Of a stretch of DNA of 64,000 nt, positions 1-11,293 are shown piece by piece. The DNA lies in NCBI RefSeq assembly GCF_030272615.1, contig NC_081406.1:110061283-110125282 (forward strand), read 5' to 3'. This DNA is from Cryptomeria japonica. Taxonomy: Eukaryota > Streptophyta > Pinopsida > Cupressales > Cupressaceae. Every line of letters begins with the position of its first letter. The stretch's first letter is position 1. The translations under genes were made by a program, and so were the position numbers. The notes beneath the pieces are model-generated. The model was not told the DNA's origin, did not search any database, and was given only the letters and a program-made list of their open reading frames with translations.

Positions 1-704
1 TTAAACTATTAAGAATTTGAAGATGATGTAAATTAGTGATTTGTAGAATTTTGTCTGTAGATTCTGTATATATTTTTTTCAAATTTTTTTGAAGGATTTT
101 TTTTTTAATTTTTCCATCTCCCTTGAAAAGTAGTTTTTTACAACAAACTACATTTTTTAAGAGTGATGTGCCTCCCGAAACACATAACTTTTTTTTCTAA
201 AAATGATAAAAACTCAATTCTTTCAAATTTTGGTTTGTAACATCAATATCCAAGGCTTGCAGTTGGTTTGATAGTGATATGTTCAATATTTTTCATTTTA
301 TTAAGTTTTGAAGTCCGACTAGTCATAATTCAGACATAGGTTTATGTTTGAACACATAACTTATTCTATATATATCGAAATTCAATTTTATTTTTTTTGT
401 TAGAAAGAAAACACCAATACCCAGGGCTTAGATATTTTTCAGAATTTTTTGAATTAGTTTCCTATTTTTCCCAATGCGTTGAACTGAGAAGTTCATGTTC
501 GGTGAAAAACCTATTTGGTAAAATTAAAAAAAACAAGTTCATAATAAACTCAATATGTAATAAAATTATATTCATTGGAAAGCTTGCTTCGAGGACTATA
601 ATACTACATTTTGGGTTGTCAAGATCATTCTATTTGAGCCTTCAACCAAAGGTTTCAAGGCCAAAAATCTACAAAAAAATGTAGAAATCTTCAGAGAAGT
701 GTTA
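1..704. other. Intergenic AT-rich stretch, no gene seen
   Basis: Both strands hold only short open frames with no recognisable motif, and homopolymer T runs are common. I see no LTR end, primer site or coding signature. It is probably old transposon-derived DNA, but nothing in the sequence shows which kind. Confidence 0.5.
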
Positions 705-930
705 AAAAAGGGGTTCGAACGAAGGGGGGTTCGAGTGAACCCCCCATTTTTAGGGGGGTTCGTATGAAGGGGGGTTCGATCGAACCCCCGCGCTATAACT
801 GAAAAATGACATAAACGGGCATTAAAGGTGCTTCGCTCAAAAGATGGGGTTCGAGCGAAGTGGGGTCTTCGCTCGAACCCCAAAAGGTATTCCATTCGAA
901 CACCCCCACTTCGCTCGAACCCCCCGTAAA
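705..930. repeat. GGGGTTCG-type short repeat cluster in both orientations
   Basis: A local GC-rich island in AT-rich surroundings. The core GGGGTTCGA(N)CGAAG and its reverse complement CTTCGNTCGAACCCC recur about eight times, for example near 712, 728, 757, 773, 846, 872 and 910. Several neighbouring copies face each other and form short perfect palindromes such as GGGGTTCGATCGAACCCCC at 771-789. Open frames crossing it on both strands simply translate the repeat. The function is unknown. Confidence 0.7.
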
Positions 931-999
931 CAAAATTTTCCACTTTCGTCAATTTCCTTCGTTAGCAAAAGTGGGAACCAGCTTTGTGAGTTCACCCAC

Positions 1000-1640
1000 A
1001 TATATATACAAACCCTCGACCTTAAACAATTAGGTCGGCCACTAGAAAATAAGACCTATTACATAATTATAAAACATGTCATCTTGAGACCAAACAAATA
1101 TCATCCAACCCATAAGTCATCCCGGAAACACATCGAGAAGTCCCAACAACACGTTACATTAAGCCATTCCAAAACCTAGATAGTACTGGACCCAATTTAG
1201 ATCCACACATGCTAAAGAAATGATTGCAATTAGTCAAGCCTCGAACACAATCACCATCAACGTCCTGAATCCTTACTAGAAGCCGCAACAACACCACTTA
1301 TGCATAGTATCAAAAGATCTTCAACAAATCTCTATCGGTGAAACCCTCACCGGATCAATAAACCAGACGTACCATCATATAAGATAGCATCCGATCACCA
1401 AATCAATACCAACTGACTGAACATATATCTAAATAGCGTGAATAGAAGATCTAAGCCAATTCCATAAGACAAAGCATACCAGAGTAAACCGGATCAACAT
1501 GATCTATCCAACCAAAAACCAAACATCCTACCGAGACCAATTGGATACCAGTAAACAACCAAAGCTGCTAGTGTTGACATCAATTACAAAACATCAATGA
1601 AACACATAATCAATTCCTCCAAATTTCCAATAATCTCCCC
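1000..1640 (-). mobile_element. Copia-like LTR fragment, left arm of a large palindrome
   Basis: This segment is the near-complete reverse complement of 1642-2262. Both arms share the text from CACATATATATACAAACC to the centre, and both translate to the same meaningless peptide, which confirms colinearity. Read on the minus strand it starts with an LTR head (ATTGGAAATTTGGAGG), preceded at 1633-1640 by a GGGGGAGAT tract that looks like a copia polypurine tract. It is therefore an LTR head in inverted orientation, truncated at about 1000. It arose by inversion or by insertion of a second copy; the sequence does not decide which. Confidence 0.75.
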
Positions 1641-1641
1641 C

Positions 1642-2267
1642 TGGAATTGATTATGTGTTGCATTGATGTTTTGTCATTGATGTCAACACTAGCTACTTTG
1701 GCTGTTTACCAATATCTGATTGGTTCGGGTAGGATGTTTGGTTTCTGGTTGGATAGATCATGTTGATCCGGAATACTCTTGTATGATTTGGATTATGGAA
1801 TTGGCTTAGATATTCTATTCATGCTACTCAAATATATGTTCAGTCATTTGGTATTGATTTGGTGATCGGATGCTATATTATATGCTGGTAAGCCTGATTT
1901 ATTGATCCGCTGAGGGTTTCACCGACAGAGCTTTGTTGAAGGTCTTTCGATACTATGCATAAGTGGTGTTGGTGCGTCTTCTAGTAAGGATTTAGGATGC
2001 TGATGGTGATCGTGTTTGAGCCTTGATTTATTGGGATCATTGATTTAGTGTGTGTGGACCTAAATTGGATTTGGTACTATCTAGGTTTTGAACCGACTTA
2101 ATGTAACGTGTTGTTGGGACTTCTCGATGTGTTTTCGGGATGACTTATGGGTTGGATGATATTTGTTTGGTCTCAGGCTGATATGTTTTATAATTATGTA
2201 ATAGGTTCTATTGTCTGGTGGCCAACTTAATTGTTTAAGGTCGAGGGTTTGTATATATATATGTATG
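1642..2267 (+). mobile_element. Copia-like LTR, first part (split by insertion)
   Basis: This is the plus-oriented 5' portion of an LTR that continues at 13095-13675 beyond the inserted element at 2268-13089. Its extreme head (about 15 bases including TGTTGG) is missing where it meets the inverted copy. Joined, the LTR is about 1.2 kb. The insertion point lies in a TATATATGTATG tract, and the last five bases, GTATG, are duplicated at 13090-13094. Confidence 0.8.
2263..2267. repeat. Target site duplication GTATG (left copy)
   Basis: GTATG lies immediately before the TGTAGACACC terminus, and the same five bases follow the other terminus at 13090-13094. Five-base duplications are normal for plant LTR retrotransposon integrase. 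Confidence 0.95.
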
Positions 2268-3535
2268 TGTAGACACCTAAAAATGGTCAACGCTTGCGGA
2301 AGTCATACTTTAACATTTGCGCATTGCCTCATTTTAGGTTTTTGCATCGCATTAACATTTCTCCTATGATTCGCACTTGATCTTTATCATTTGCGAGCAT
2401 CGAGTCATTCTTCTATATTCTTCATTCATCTCATCTTCGAATTTGGTCTTGTCGACAACAATCTTTAATCATGATTTTGGTCGATCTTTGTCCTTTTGTC
2501 AATCTTGTCATATTGTGATCGATTCGTCATCGATCCTTGTCCTTTTTCAATCATGTCAATTTGGTCAATTTGTCATTGATTTTTGTCAACCAATCTCAAT
2601 CAAATCATTTATCAACACTGGTCATTTATCAATTCAAAATCATGATCGAATCGACATTAATTATCTATCGTCAAGACCTAATTGTCATCCTTGCATTTCT
2701 AATTCATCTTCCAAGGTTTTATGATTTATTCATTTAATCTTGTTTGGCATTTTCTCTCTAGGTTAAATAATTTATTTATTTATCCTAAGTCTTCTTGTCA
2801 CAATTAAATGTTTATTTAATTGGCTAATTAATTCCTCCTATTTTTGTAAATTAATTAATGAATGAGAAATTATTAATTAATTTACCTATTTTTCATCAAT
2901 TTTCTAATTTCCAAGTCATCATTTCCAACCTAATTTTCTAAATTCTCCTATATTCCTAAATGTCTATTTCTATTTCAAATTCTTGTCATAAATCTTTGCG
3001 TAGCAATTTGTCATAAATTGTCATAAATCCTTGCATAGCAATTTGTCATAGACATGTCATAATTTTGCTATTCTTGATTTGAATTTCCATTCGAATCACT
3101 ATCATGCTAATCTTGTCATCTCTCCAATTCTTCTATAAATTGGATGATTTTCTTCAATCAAATCCCTGGATTCTTAATGAATAATTGGTAATCACTTTTG
3201 CAATCACATAATCCCGAATCTCTAATCAAATTATCGAACTTATGCTTCTAGTACTCTTGAGCTTTTCATCAATCTTGCTTTCAATTGTATGTGCACTTGT
3301 AGGTGAGATCCACAAACCCATTGAAGAGGAAAGAACAACAATGGAGCCGCATAGAAGAAGCATCCGAATTGTTATATGGTTTGCATGATATTTTCTTTTA
3401 GATGCTTTGTTTTCATACCTCTATTGAATGTGCTTTGGAATTAGGTTCATTTCAATGAGTGTTCTTTTGATTGAGCTATCATGTCTTGTGTTTTGATCTA
3501 CTTATCTTGTGATGATTCCTAATTTCTATGCTACA
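2268..3535 (+). repeat. 5' LTR (1268 bp) of the element at 2268-13089
   Basis: It begins TGTAGACACC and ends GCTACA (TG...CA) and is matched base for base over its length at 11822-13089. It is AT-rich, with many ATTTATTTAATT-type tracts around 2760-2900 that could include promoter elements. I could not single out one TATA box. Confidence 0.95.
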
Positions 3536-3540
3536 TTAAT

Positions 3541-3560
3541 TGGTGAACCCAACGTGAACA
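3541..3560 (+). other. Putative primer binding site, unassigned tRNA
   Basis: TGGTGAACCCAACGTGAAC starts five bases after the 5' LTR and begins with the TGG expected opposite a tRNA CCA end. It is not the TGGTATCAGAGC (initiator Met) site used by the copia-like elements elsewhere in this window. I cannot name the complementary tRNA without a search. Confidence 0.65.
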
Positions 3561-5748
3561 TGCTTGGATCTAATATCTTTTTGAATGTTTTGTGAAGTTG
3601 CAGATTTTTTTGTGAAGTTGCAGATTTTTCTTTGAAGAAAAAAAAAACAGTCATAATCAATTGAAAACGTAAAAACTTTCATGCAGAATTAAAATAAATT
3701 ATTTCTGGGTTTATTAGATCACGTTGTTACCTTTCCAGATCATTTTACGGTTTGTAATTTGGATAAATATTGAGGAAGTTATGATATTTTTAATTATGCT
3801 TCTGTAAACGGTCAAAATTTTCAAAAAAAACAAAATCATGCAACCTTCATCTAGATTAATTTAGCTTGGCAAATTAATCATGCATTCATGCAAATTTTAT
3901 CTAGATTAATCTAGGGTGGTAAATTTGATAAATTTCACATAGATTAATCTAAGAGGACAAAGAATCACAAAATTTATGGATTAATTTTGATGGTGATTCA
4001 TTTCTCTTGATTTTCTAACATTGTTGGTAGCTTTGTGGCGAAACGCTTGACAAAGAATTATTTCACAAACTACTAATGAATTGTTTGCAGGTTCGCTAGT
4101 CAAAGAATAAGCATATCAAACCTCTAACTTGAGTTTTCCAGGTTGCCTTGGAGAAACAATTAAATTTTGTGTTTGAAATTAATGTTTAGGCACCTAGTGA
4201 TTTCTAAATAGGTTGGAATGAACATGTTTGTGCTTTGATTGTTAAGTGTGACATTGGAGTAGGAGAGTATGCTCTCATCCTTCTTAGGGTGATAAAAAAT
4301 CCAGATCTTCGATACCATGCTTGTGTTGTTGATTGTGTGTCACATTTAGAGGGCCTGCCTTCCCGACCACTTTGCTTTTGCAAGCAAGTGATAATCGTGA
4401 GAAGGGAACGACCCAAAGTGAGTACGGCTAGAATTCCTTGGCATTCTAACTCACTATAAAAAAATACCTGATGAGCGAAAGCTTTGAAAGAAGTGTTACG
4501 TGGGAATTGCAGTTACTTGGGAAGTGATGCCCCTTGAAACTCTTTCTCATATCAACATCTAAGTAGGGCCTTTTGGTCTAAATCGTGTTTGCGCGACTAC
4601 ATTTGTTTGGTATCTTGATGGGCTTAATGTCTCAATCACGCTTGCGTGACATCAAGGAGTAACACTTAACATAAATCCTTACTAAACACCTTTGTTTTAG
4701 AGGCCAAAAACCCTTCTATTTGCTTGAGAAGGACAAGTTCGGGTACTTGGAAGAGATACTAAGTTCGCCATGGGGAGATTTCCATGGGGACTGATGCTTG
4801 GCTGCCCTGAGAAGTGAGTGTCGTGGAGGGGAGCCCATGGGGTCAAGCATCTATGTATTCTCCTTGAATCTCATAATGAGTCTACCTCTCAAGTACCTAA
4901 TGTCTTTGCCTACCATAAGAAATGTGGAAATGAGCATGATTGTCTTGAGTCTAAGTTGCAATATCTTGTATTCTTTGCTTGTCAAAAGTTGAATTGCATC
5001 CCATTTCAAAAGCAAAAACAAATTGATTCAAAACATAAGATTAAACACAAGAGACATTCATCCAACAAAGGTCCAACAAATCTTCAAAGAACACTTTCAA
5101 ACATGGTTGTCAAATATAGTTCAAGATCTTGTCTCAAGAAGCATGTCACTTACATTTAGGTTCATCCTAGGTTGCATTTTGTAAAGTTCATTGTCAAGTA
5201 CCAAGGTTAGGTTTCACCTAAGTCATACTCCTTTGCATATCAATAAGAGTCATTCATTTGCATGTGTCCTCTTGCATTAAAGTCATACATTCATACTTTG
5301 CATACCCTAGGTTTCTTCATTAAGCTTACGTCATTATCATATCATAGTAATTGTCCTTTTGCATATAGTCTCAAAAACTAGGCTTTGTCATACTTGAGTA
5401 ATCCAAATCTTTGATAAACCCTAAGTCATTGTTAAGAAGTCTAGACCTTATCAAGTCTTTTGTCCTTTTGTCATCAATATCATTTCGTCAAACCTAGCTT
5501 AGTATCCAAGCATATAGGGGAGACATTGTCATCTTGTCCTTTGTCAATTAAGTCCTTTTGTCCTTTGAGGTCTAGACATCATTTCAATTTCCTAAGGGTC
5601 TCTTTTAGATTTGCATTCATAAAGTTTGTCAAAATCTTCAAAAACAACCAAAAACATAGATTGCATTTTCATCTATTTAGTTTGCATCTAGTTGCATATC
5701 ATACATTATCCTTGAAAAATTCCAAAAATATTGCATTTGCATAGTGAC
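3561..5748 (+). other. 2.2-kb leader of the non-autonomous element
   Basis: Non-coding as far as I can see. The open frames are short and overlap in several registers. Short repeats occur (GTGAAGTTGCAGATTTTT twice near 3590-3625, and CTAGATTAATCTAG-like blocks at 3850-3950). From about 5160 it is pyrimidine-rich with many TTTGTC and CATTGTC words. Long leaders of this kind can hold packaging signals, but nothing here proves it. Confidence 0.5.
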
Positions 5749-8514
5749 ATGACTATTGAAACAAGGTTCCAAGCACCAATGATGCGACAAAGTTTGACAT
5801 ATCAACCGACAATGCAATCACAATTCTATCCAACCCAACAACAAGGCAATATTGATCAAACTTTTTATGATGAAACAAGTCTCCAAATACAAAAACTAGA
5901 GGAGAATCTAGCTCAAGAACAAGAGATTTTGGAACAAAGAGTGAAAAACATTGAGAAGAATAGATCACAAATGTCTAAAGTGTTTCAAAAATTTCCAGGT
6001 CGAAATCCAAATATTGAGCCAATTGATGTAAGATCTCTTCTTGAACGATCAGACATACCAGCTCTCCTCTCACAAATAGAGATGATGAAACAATTTCAAG
6101 AAAAGAGACAACATCAATTTCAACAGTATGTGCCTCCACAACAAGAACAAGGTGTTTACTATCAATCAGATTTTCAACCATCACAACCAATTGTTCAAAA
6201 GCTCCAACCAATTGTCCAACATATTCAACCAGTGCAATCAATGGTCCAATATCAACAATATGTCCAACCAACTATACAATGTCAACAAATGGTTCAACCA
6301 ATGGTGGAATATCAACAAGTCCAATCAACATATCAATGTCAACAACACCAACCAAACATTCAAAAACAAAACTTGCAACATGCACCAAGCCAAATTTTGA
6401 ACATGTCAAACCAATTTGAGCAATATCTAGTTCAAAATCAAAACATGACATCAAACCAAGACCAACTCCTTGCCAAACAAGTTCAAATTCCAGATACAAC
6501 TATGTCAAAACCTAAAAAGAAAGGTGGCTTTATTGCAATGCTCTTAAGGAAATTACCAAGTGAGTTCTATGAGGAAGATAAAGATAATACAATTTTGTCT
6601 AGCAATGCCTCATCCCCTCACAAACAAATTGGCTCTCCAGTGGCATCTATCCCTACACCTCTAGAAGTTTCACAAGAACCTTCTATATTGTCCTCATTAA
6701 ACAATACACCCAAGGATGCAATTATCCAAGAGCTATCCATAATTGATTGCCACAATAATCCAATTCATGATGCACATCCTTGTCATGTTTCAGAAATACT
6801 AGACCCAATGCCACCATGCACTTTATTGCCATTACCTGTTTTAGAGGACCCCATTCGAAGTCCCTCTTCCTCATGTTCAAGCATTGATTCCTTGCCAGAA
6901 TTCATCACAAAGGTTCAAAGTGCATTTCCTTTATGCCAAAACATTGACTCCTTGTCAGAATCCTCCATGCATATGCAAAGTCCAACCTCATGTCAAGAGG
7001 ATAAATTAGAGCACGAAGAAATGAGTCCTAAAGAAAATCAAGATCAAGATCCTGAAACCTTATCATCCCATCCAATTGTTGACCAGGACCCTATGTTCCC
7101 AGACACTCACGATGATTCCCCTATTCTTGTCCATCCTATCCAAAGTCCTATTGACACTCCACTTCCTCAAAAAGATCCAGATATCCCTTCCATCCTTTCC
7201 GATGATCCCATTGAAATTCAAGAGAAAAGCACCTTTAAAGAGGATTCCAATGATCTTCCTCCTTGTCAAGATCAAATTATTCCTTTAGATCCTCCACAAG
7301 ATCCACTTGTTCCTCCATCTCCTTGTCCTAATGCTCCATATACACTCCAAGATCGCATTCCTTTTGATGATCCCATTATTTCTCCCATTCTATCTCTTGA
7401 AGAGCTTGTCATTGAACCATGTCCACTACACAATCCTAGTCTCCCTCATGATCCTAATCCCCTTCATGATTCTAATGTGTCAGTGCAAGATGTTCATGAA
7501 CCCTCGACATGCATAATGGGTTCTTCCACTTTGGTGCAATCCGATCCACTTCAAGATCTCATTATTTCTCTCATATCATATCCACCTCAAAATGGGCTCG
7601 CATCTTCTTCCCAAAGCAAAGAGTATCCTATTAGTCAAAATATTGATAAAGGCAAAGGAGTAGACCTTCATGAGAAAGAAACCCTCCATATCAAAGAAGA
7701 TCTTCAGGGTCATGTCTACACAACTCACACTCAAGGCGTTGGTATCCCTTCAAAGTCAAAATCCAAATGTCCACCTTCCCCATCATTGCTTCCATCCATT
7801 CTAGGTCCCTATATCCCTCCATCTCCTATGCAACATCAGCAAAGGCACACATCTTGGAGAACTTTCCATCAATCCCATAGGCCTCCATATCATTCCCATC
7901 CACACCGACATTCATTCCCTCTTCCAAGCAATTTGGATGCCAAGCATAAAAGTCGTAAGTCTAGAAATCCACATGTATTCAAGGATCAACATGTCCAATC
8001 TAATCGACGTGTCAAAACAAAGAGCAATATGATCTATAAAGAAAAGGAAATATCCAAAAGGCCACAAAGGCCCACTGAGCAAAATAAAGCAAAGTCAAAA
8101 TATATATGGGTTCCTAAATCCTTTGTGCAAGCAATGCACTCCAATGAACCACAAAAGCATGAAAAATCAAAAACCATGTGGATCCCTAAGCAGCTTCTTG
8201 AAGCACAAAAAGTAAAATCCAACTTGGCATCCAAAATTGCTATTCCTCCATCCAAACCTTCCAAGTCTGTTCCTCCATCACTTTCTTCATCCATTTTGGG
8301 CCCTTATGTCCCAAAATCCCAAGCTATTCCTGCATCCAAATCTCACAATCTGAGATCCATCTTTCCTCCATCAGTCCATCACCCCTCAAGGTGTGTGCCA
8401 ACGCCGATCTTGCCAACATTTCTATCCACTCAAGCCCAATTCTTCCAATACCCTACCTATTATCCAATGCATATTTTCCATCCTTCGATCCCTCTGGTCC
8501 AATCCTTTGCATAA
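5749..8514 (+). CDS. 921-residue Gln/Pro-rich protein of unknown function, sole ORF of the element
   Basis: I place the start at the ATG at 5749; the frame is also open slightly upstream. Residues about 1-235 are Gln-rich, with a predicted coiled coil near 45-75 and repeated QPxVQ and YQQxVQ units at about 150-215. A basic patch KPKKKGG near 254 is followed by a long acidic Pro/Ser/His/Asp region (about 280-640). The C-terminal third is basic and contains two duplicated motifs: SILGPYxP near 680 and 848, and WVPK/WIPK near 785 and 810. There is no zinc knuckle and no protease or polymerase motif. An intact 2.8-kb frame between near-identical LTRs suggests recent selection or very recent insertion. 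A gag-like structural role is possible from position alone. I do not recognise the family. Confidence 0.75.
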   Translation: MTIETRFQAPMMRQSLTYQPTMQSQFYPTQQQGNIDQTFYDETSLQIQKLEENLAQEQEILEQRVKNIEKNRSQMSKVFQKFPGRNPNIEPIDVRSLLERSDIPALLSQIEMMKQFQEKRQHQFQQYVPPQQEQGVYYQSDFQPSQPIVQKLQPIVQHIQPVQSMVQYQQYVQPTIQCQQMVQPMVEYQQVQSTYQCQQHQPNIQKQNLQHAPSQILNMSNQFEQYLVQNQNMTSNQDQLLAKQVQIPDTTMSKPKKKGGFIAMLLRKLPSEFYEEDKDNTILSSNASSPHKQIGSPVASIPTPLEVSQEPSILSSLNNTPKDAIIQELSIIDCHNNPIHDAHPCHVSEILDPMPPCTLLPLPVLEDPIRSPSSSCSSIDSLPEFITKVQSAFPLCQNIDSLSESSMHMQSPTSCQEDKLEHEEMSPKENQDQDPETLSSHPIVDQDPMFPDTHDDSPILVHPIQSPIDTPLPQKDPDIPSILSDDPIEIQEKSTFKEDSNDLPPCQDQIIPLDPPQDPLVPPSPCPNAPYTLQDRIPFDDPIISPILSLEELVIEPCPLHNPSLPHDPNPLHDSNVSVQDVHEPSTCIMGSSTLVQSDPLQDLIISLISYPPQNGLASSSQSKEYPISQNIDKGKGVDLHEKETLHIKEDLQGHVYTTHTQGVGIPSKSKSKCPPSPSLLPSILGPYIPPSPMQHQQRHTSWRTFHQSHRPPYHSHPHRHSFPLPSNLDAKHKSRKSRNPHVFKDQHVQSNRRVKTKSNMIYKEKEISKRPQRPTEQNKAKSKYIWVPKSFVQAMHSNEPQKHEKSKTMWIPKQLLEAQKVKSNLASKIAIPPSKPSKSVPPSLSSSILGPYVPKSQAIPASKSHNLRSIFPPSVHHPSRCVPTPILPTFLSTQAQFFQYPTYYPMHIFHPSIPLVQSFA

Positions 8515-11080
8515 ATCCTTGCCTTAGTTTCATCTCATTTTCCATGTCCTTATCCTACCAACGTCTTTGAGGATACTTTTAAAAGGTCATGGTCCATTTT
8601 TTTTTCAAGGCTACTATCCAAACAAAAAGATGATTGAGTCCTTCTTCCATCCCCTATCGTGTGTCCATCTTCTTCTGAAAAAATCAAAAAACAAAAAAAA
8701 CAAAAGAAGAAAAAACAGTAAAGAAAAATAATCCGTCCACTGGTGAAAACCTTCAAACAGGCGCCTTGGGCAAGTACCATGATGAAAACCTAGCAAACAG
8801 GCGTCATGCGTAATCTATGAACTTCTTGCACACCACACTTGGGGGCAGGTTTCGTCCTTCATGTCATATTCCTCCATTGTCCTATCATCCCTTATGTCCA
8901 TTTTCCCTTTCCACCTTTGATCTTGACAAGGCTGAGGATCTTCATGAGCATCATGAATATTGTTTGCAGCTTTCAGTCCATCATAGCTTTTGGTTATTTA
9001 TCCATTTGCTTATTATAACCTTTCATCCATATTCCCTATCTTATTGCAACTTTCTGCCACTATCCCTTAGCCTATCCCGTATCCTATCCCGACCTTCAGT
9101 CCATGTCCCTTATCCATTCTTGGTCTTGCTTATCCTCTCCATATCCTATCACTATCCATACACTCTTTTTCATTCCTTGATCTTGATCTGACATAAGGAC
9201 ACAAAATTTAACATGGTTTCAAAAACCTCTTGACATGTCCCTCATGCCATGTTCCTGCTTTACATTGTCATATCCAGTCTGTTGTCCCATCATGCAATAG
9301 CCCTTGGAAATTGCATCCGTATTGTCTCCACGATAAAAGGCCTTTGTCTTCCCTCTATCCACCATCATTTCAGCAAGCCTATTTATTCACCTATCATATT
9401 CCTTGCCTTGCTAGACACTGGGGGCAAAATCTTAAAAATCAAATAATGTCTGGAAAAAATTAAAAAAATTGAAAATGTCCTCAAAAAATCTCAAAAAGAT
9501 TTAAAAATGTCCTGAAAAAAAAAAAAAATCTCCAAAACATTTAAAAATGTCCTGAAAAAATCTTCAAAAAAAATCGAATAATGTCTTGAAAAAATCTCAA
9601 AAAAAATCGAATAATGTCCTGAAAAAAATCTTCAAAAAAATTGAAAAATGAAAATCCCTAAAAATCATAAAAAGTCCTAAAAAAATGAACAAAAAAAATT
9701 TCAAAAACATTAAAATCCAAAAACAAGCATTTTGCAATAAATGATCCCTTTGTGCATAAGACAAATCACTGAGTATACATCCAACGACTCGCAATCAAAC
9801 ACTGTGCTTTAATGAAATCATGCATAAACAGATGAAATTTTTCAATCAAATCAAACATTCAAACTGATCAACATTGTCATATCAATCGAACTTCAGCATC
9901 AAAAATCATTTGTCCTTGTCTCTACTATCATGGGTCTTATACAGGGTGTGGTATACTCGAAACCAGACTGTGTCCTGTCTTAGACGGGGTACCACATGTC
10001 CTAAAACCAGACAGCATGATTGTCCTATCAGCACTTTCAACTTTTGACAATGAAGATCAAGATGTTTGTTTGATTTGTTGGAATTTGTGCATCTTATCTT
10101 TTTACTGATTTATCTTTGGCTTCGGTCATGTTCCTATGTTGCTCGATGATGTCACTGAGTGATTTAGAGTGACCAGGATGGTTCATGATCCTTTTCTTTT
10201 TTGATTGTGATTGTTGCTTGTCTATGATGTGTCTGTCTTTTGCAAAAAGGGTTGCATTTCAGCTCTGGCCTTCAATGCCATGATGCTACGCATCCATTTT
10301 GCTACATAAAAATAAAGGTTCTCACCTACAAAGTGCATTACTGAAAGCAAGTTTTTCTTCCTCTCTAATTGTCCTCTGTTTCATTTTCTTCTTACTAACA
10401 CTTCTTCCATCTGGTTGGATAGTCAGTTCGGTCTAGTGCTCCGATATCCAAACATACATGCTGTATCCTGCATCCATTTGGTTAGTACATTTGCATTCCA
10501 TCACATATTACATCAAGCATTTTATCCATACATGTTCCACAATTCATACATCAACAGTGCATAAGTCATCCATACATGGAAAATAACATCAGTCATCACA
10601 CATTGCATCCCATCATATCGATGCATATCATATCATATGTCAAAATAATATTGGAGTACAAAATTGGACTATCTGTCCTAAGTATGGCCCGCAGGCTGAC
10701 TACAACATGTCAAACTACATAATGTCCACTGTCTGTCATAAGGAGCATGTGCCTTTGTCACTGGGTTCTCCCTCTATCCTCCTCATCCCTACCATGTCTC
10801 AAGTCCTGCTAATGTGTCTCTGTCCGTGCTCCTGAGTCTATGTCGTAGCATGAAACAGTCTGGTCGATTCTCCCGCGTGATCAATGGATACTGTCAACTC
10901 CGCATCACAATTGGGGCACATTTTGTCAGTTTTAGGGTTTGCTCCTACGGGTTGCATTTCCTCATTCTCATGTCCACCTTAGTGTTTTTTCATCTATTCT
11001 GACCTATCCTACCCTTGTCCCCCCTTTTCAGGTCCTTTGCATGTAGTTTTGAACCTAAATTGAGTCTTACATGCACAATT
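8515..11080 (+). other. 3' non-coding interior of the element, with A-rich tandem repeats
   Basis: No coding signature. The plus strand is strikingly G-poor and rich in CATCC, TGTCC and CCATGTC words. Near 8740-8810, GAAAACCT...CAAACAGGCG occurs twice in succession. At 9440-9690 a loose tandem array of about 35-45-base units is built on AATGTCCTGAAAAAATCT and CAAAAAAAATCGAAT. Around 9940-10020 are two related blocks with ACCAGAC. Confidence 0.6.
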
Positions 11081-11293
11081 GCGCTTGTGTCTTGACTCTT
11101 GCGCCTGTGTCTTGACTCTTGCGCTTGTGTCTTAACTCTTGCGCTTGTGTACCCTTACACAAGCGCAGAAGACATGACACAAGCGCATAAGACCTCACAC
11201 AAGTGCATAAGACATGACACAAGCATAGAAGACCTCACACAAGCACAGAAGACATGACACAAGCGCAGAAGACCCTACACAAGCGCAGAAGTC
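11081..11293. repeat. Inverted tandem array of GCGCTTGTGT / ACACAAGCGC units
   Basis: About four 20-base units of GCGCTTGTGTCTTGACTCTT (11081-11150) are followed directly by about eight units of the complementary kind, ACACAAGCGCAGAAGACATG (11155-11293). The two halves can pair into a long imperfect hairpin in RNA or single-stranded DNA. The array lies inside the element, about 530 bases before the 3' LTR. Confidence 0.85.

Noticed and set aside
844-1179. Plus-strand frame of 111 codons
   Set aside because: Its second half is identical in peptide to a frame on the opposite strand at 2081-2290, because both lie in arms of an LTR palindrome. No codon constraint is visible.
2377-2724. 115-codon frame repeated exactly at 11931-12278
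   Set aside because: The duplication is simply the two LTRs of one element. The peptide is low-complexity and has no domain.
5460-5744. Short upstream ORF before the 921-codon frame
   Set aside because: Low-complexity His/Phe/Lys peptide in a pyrimidine-rich leader, with no evidence of coding.
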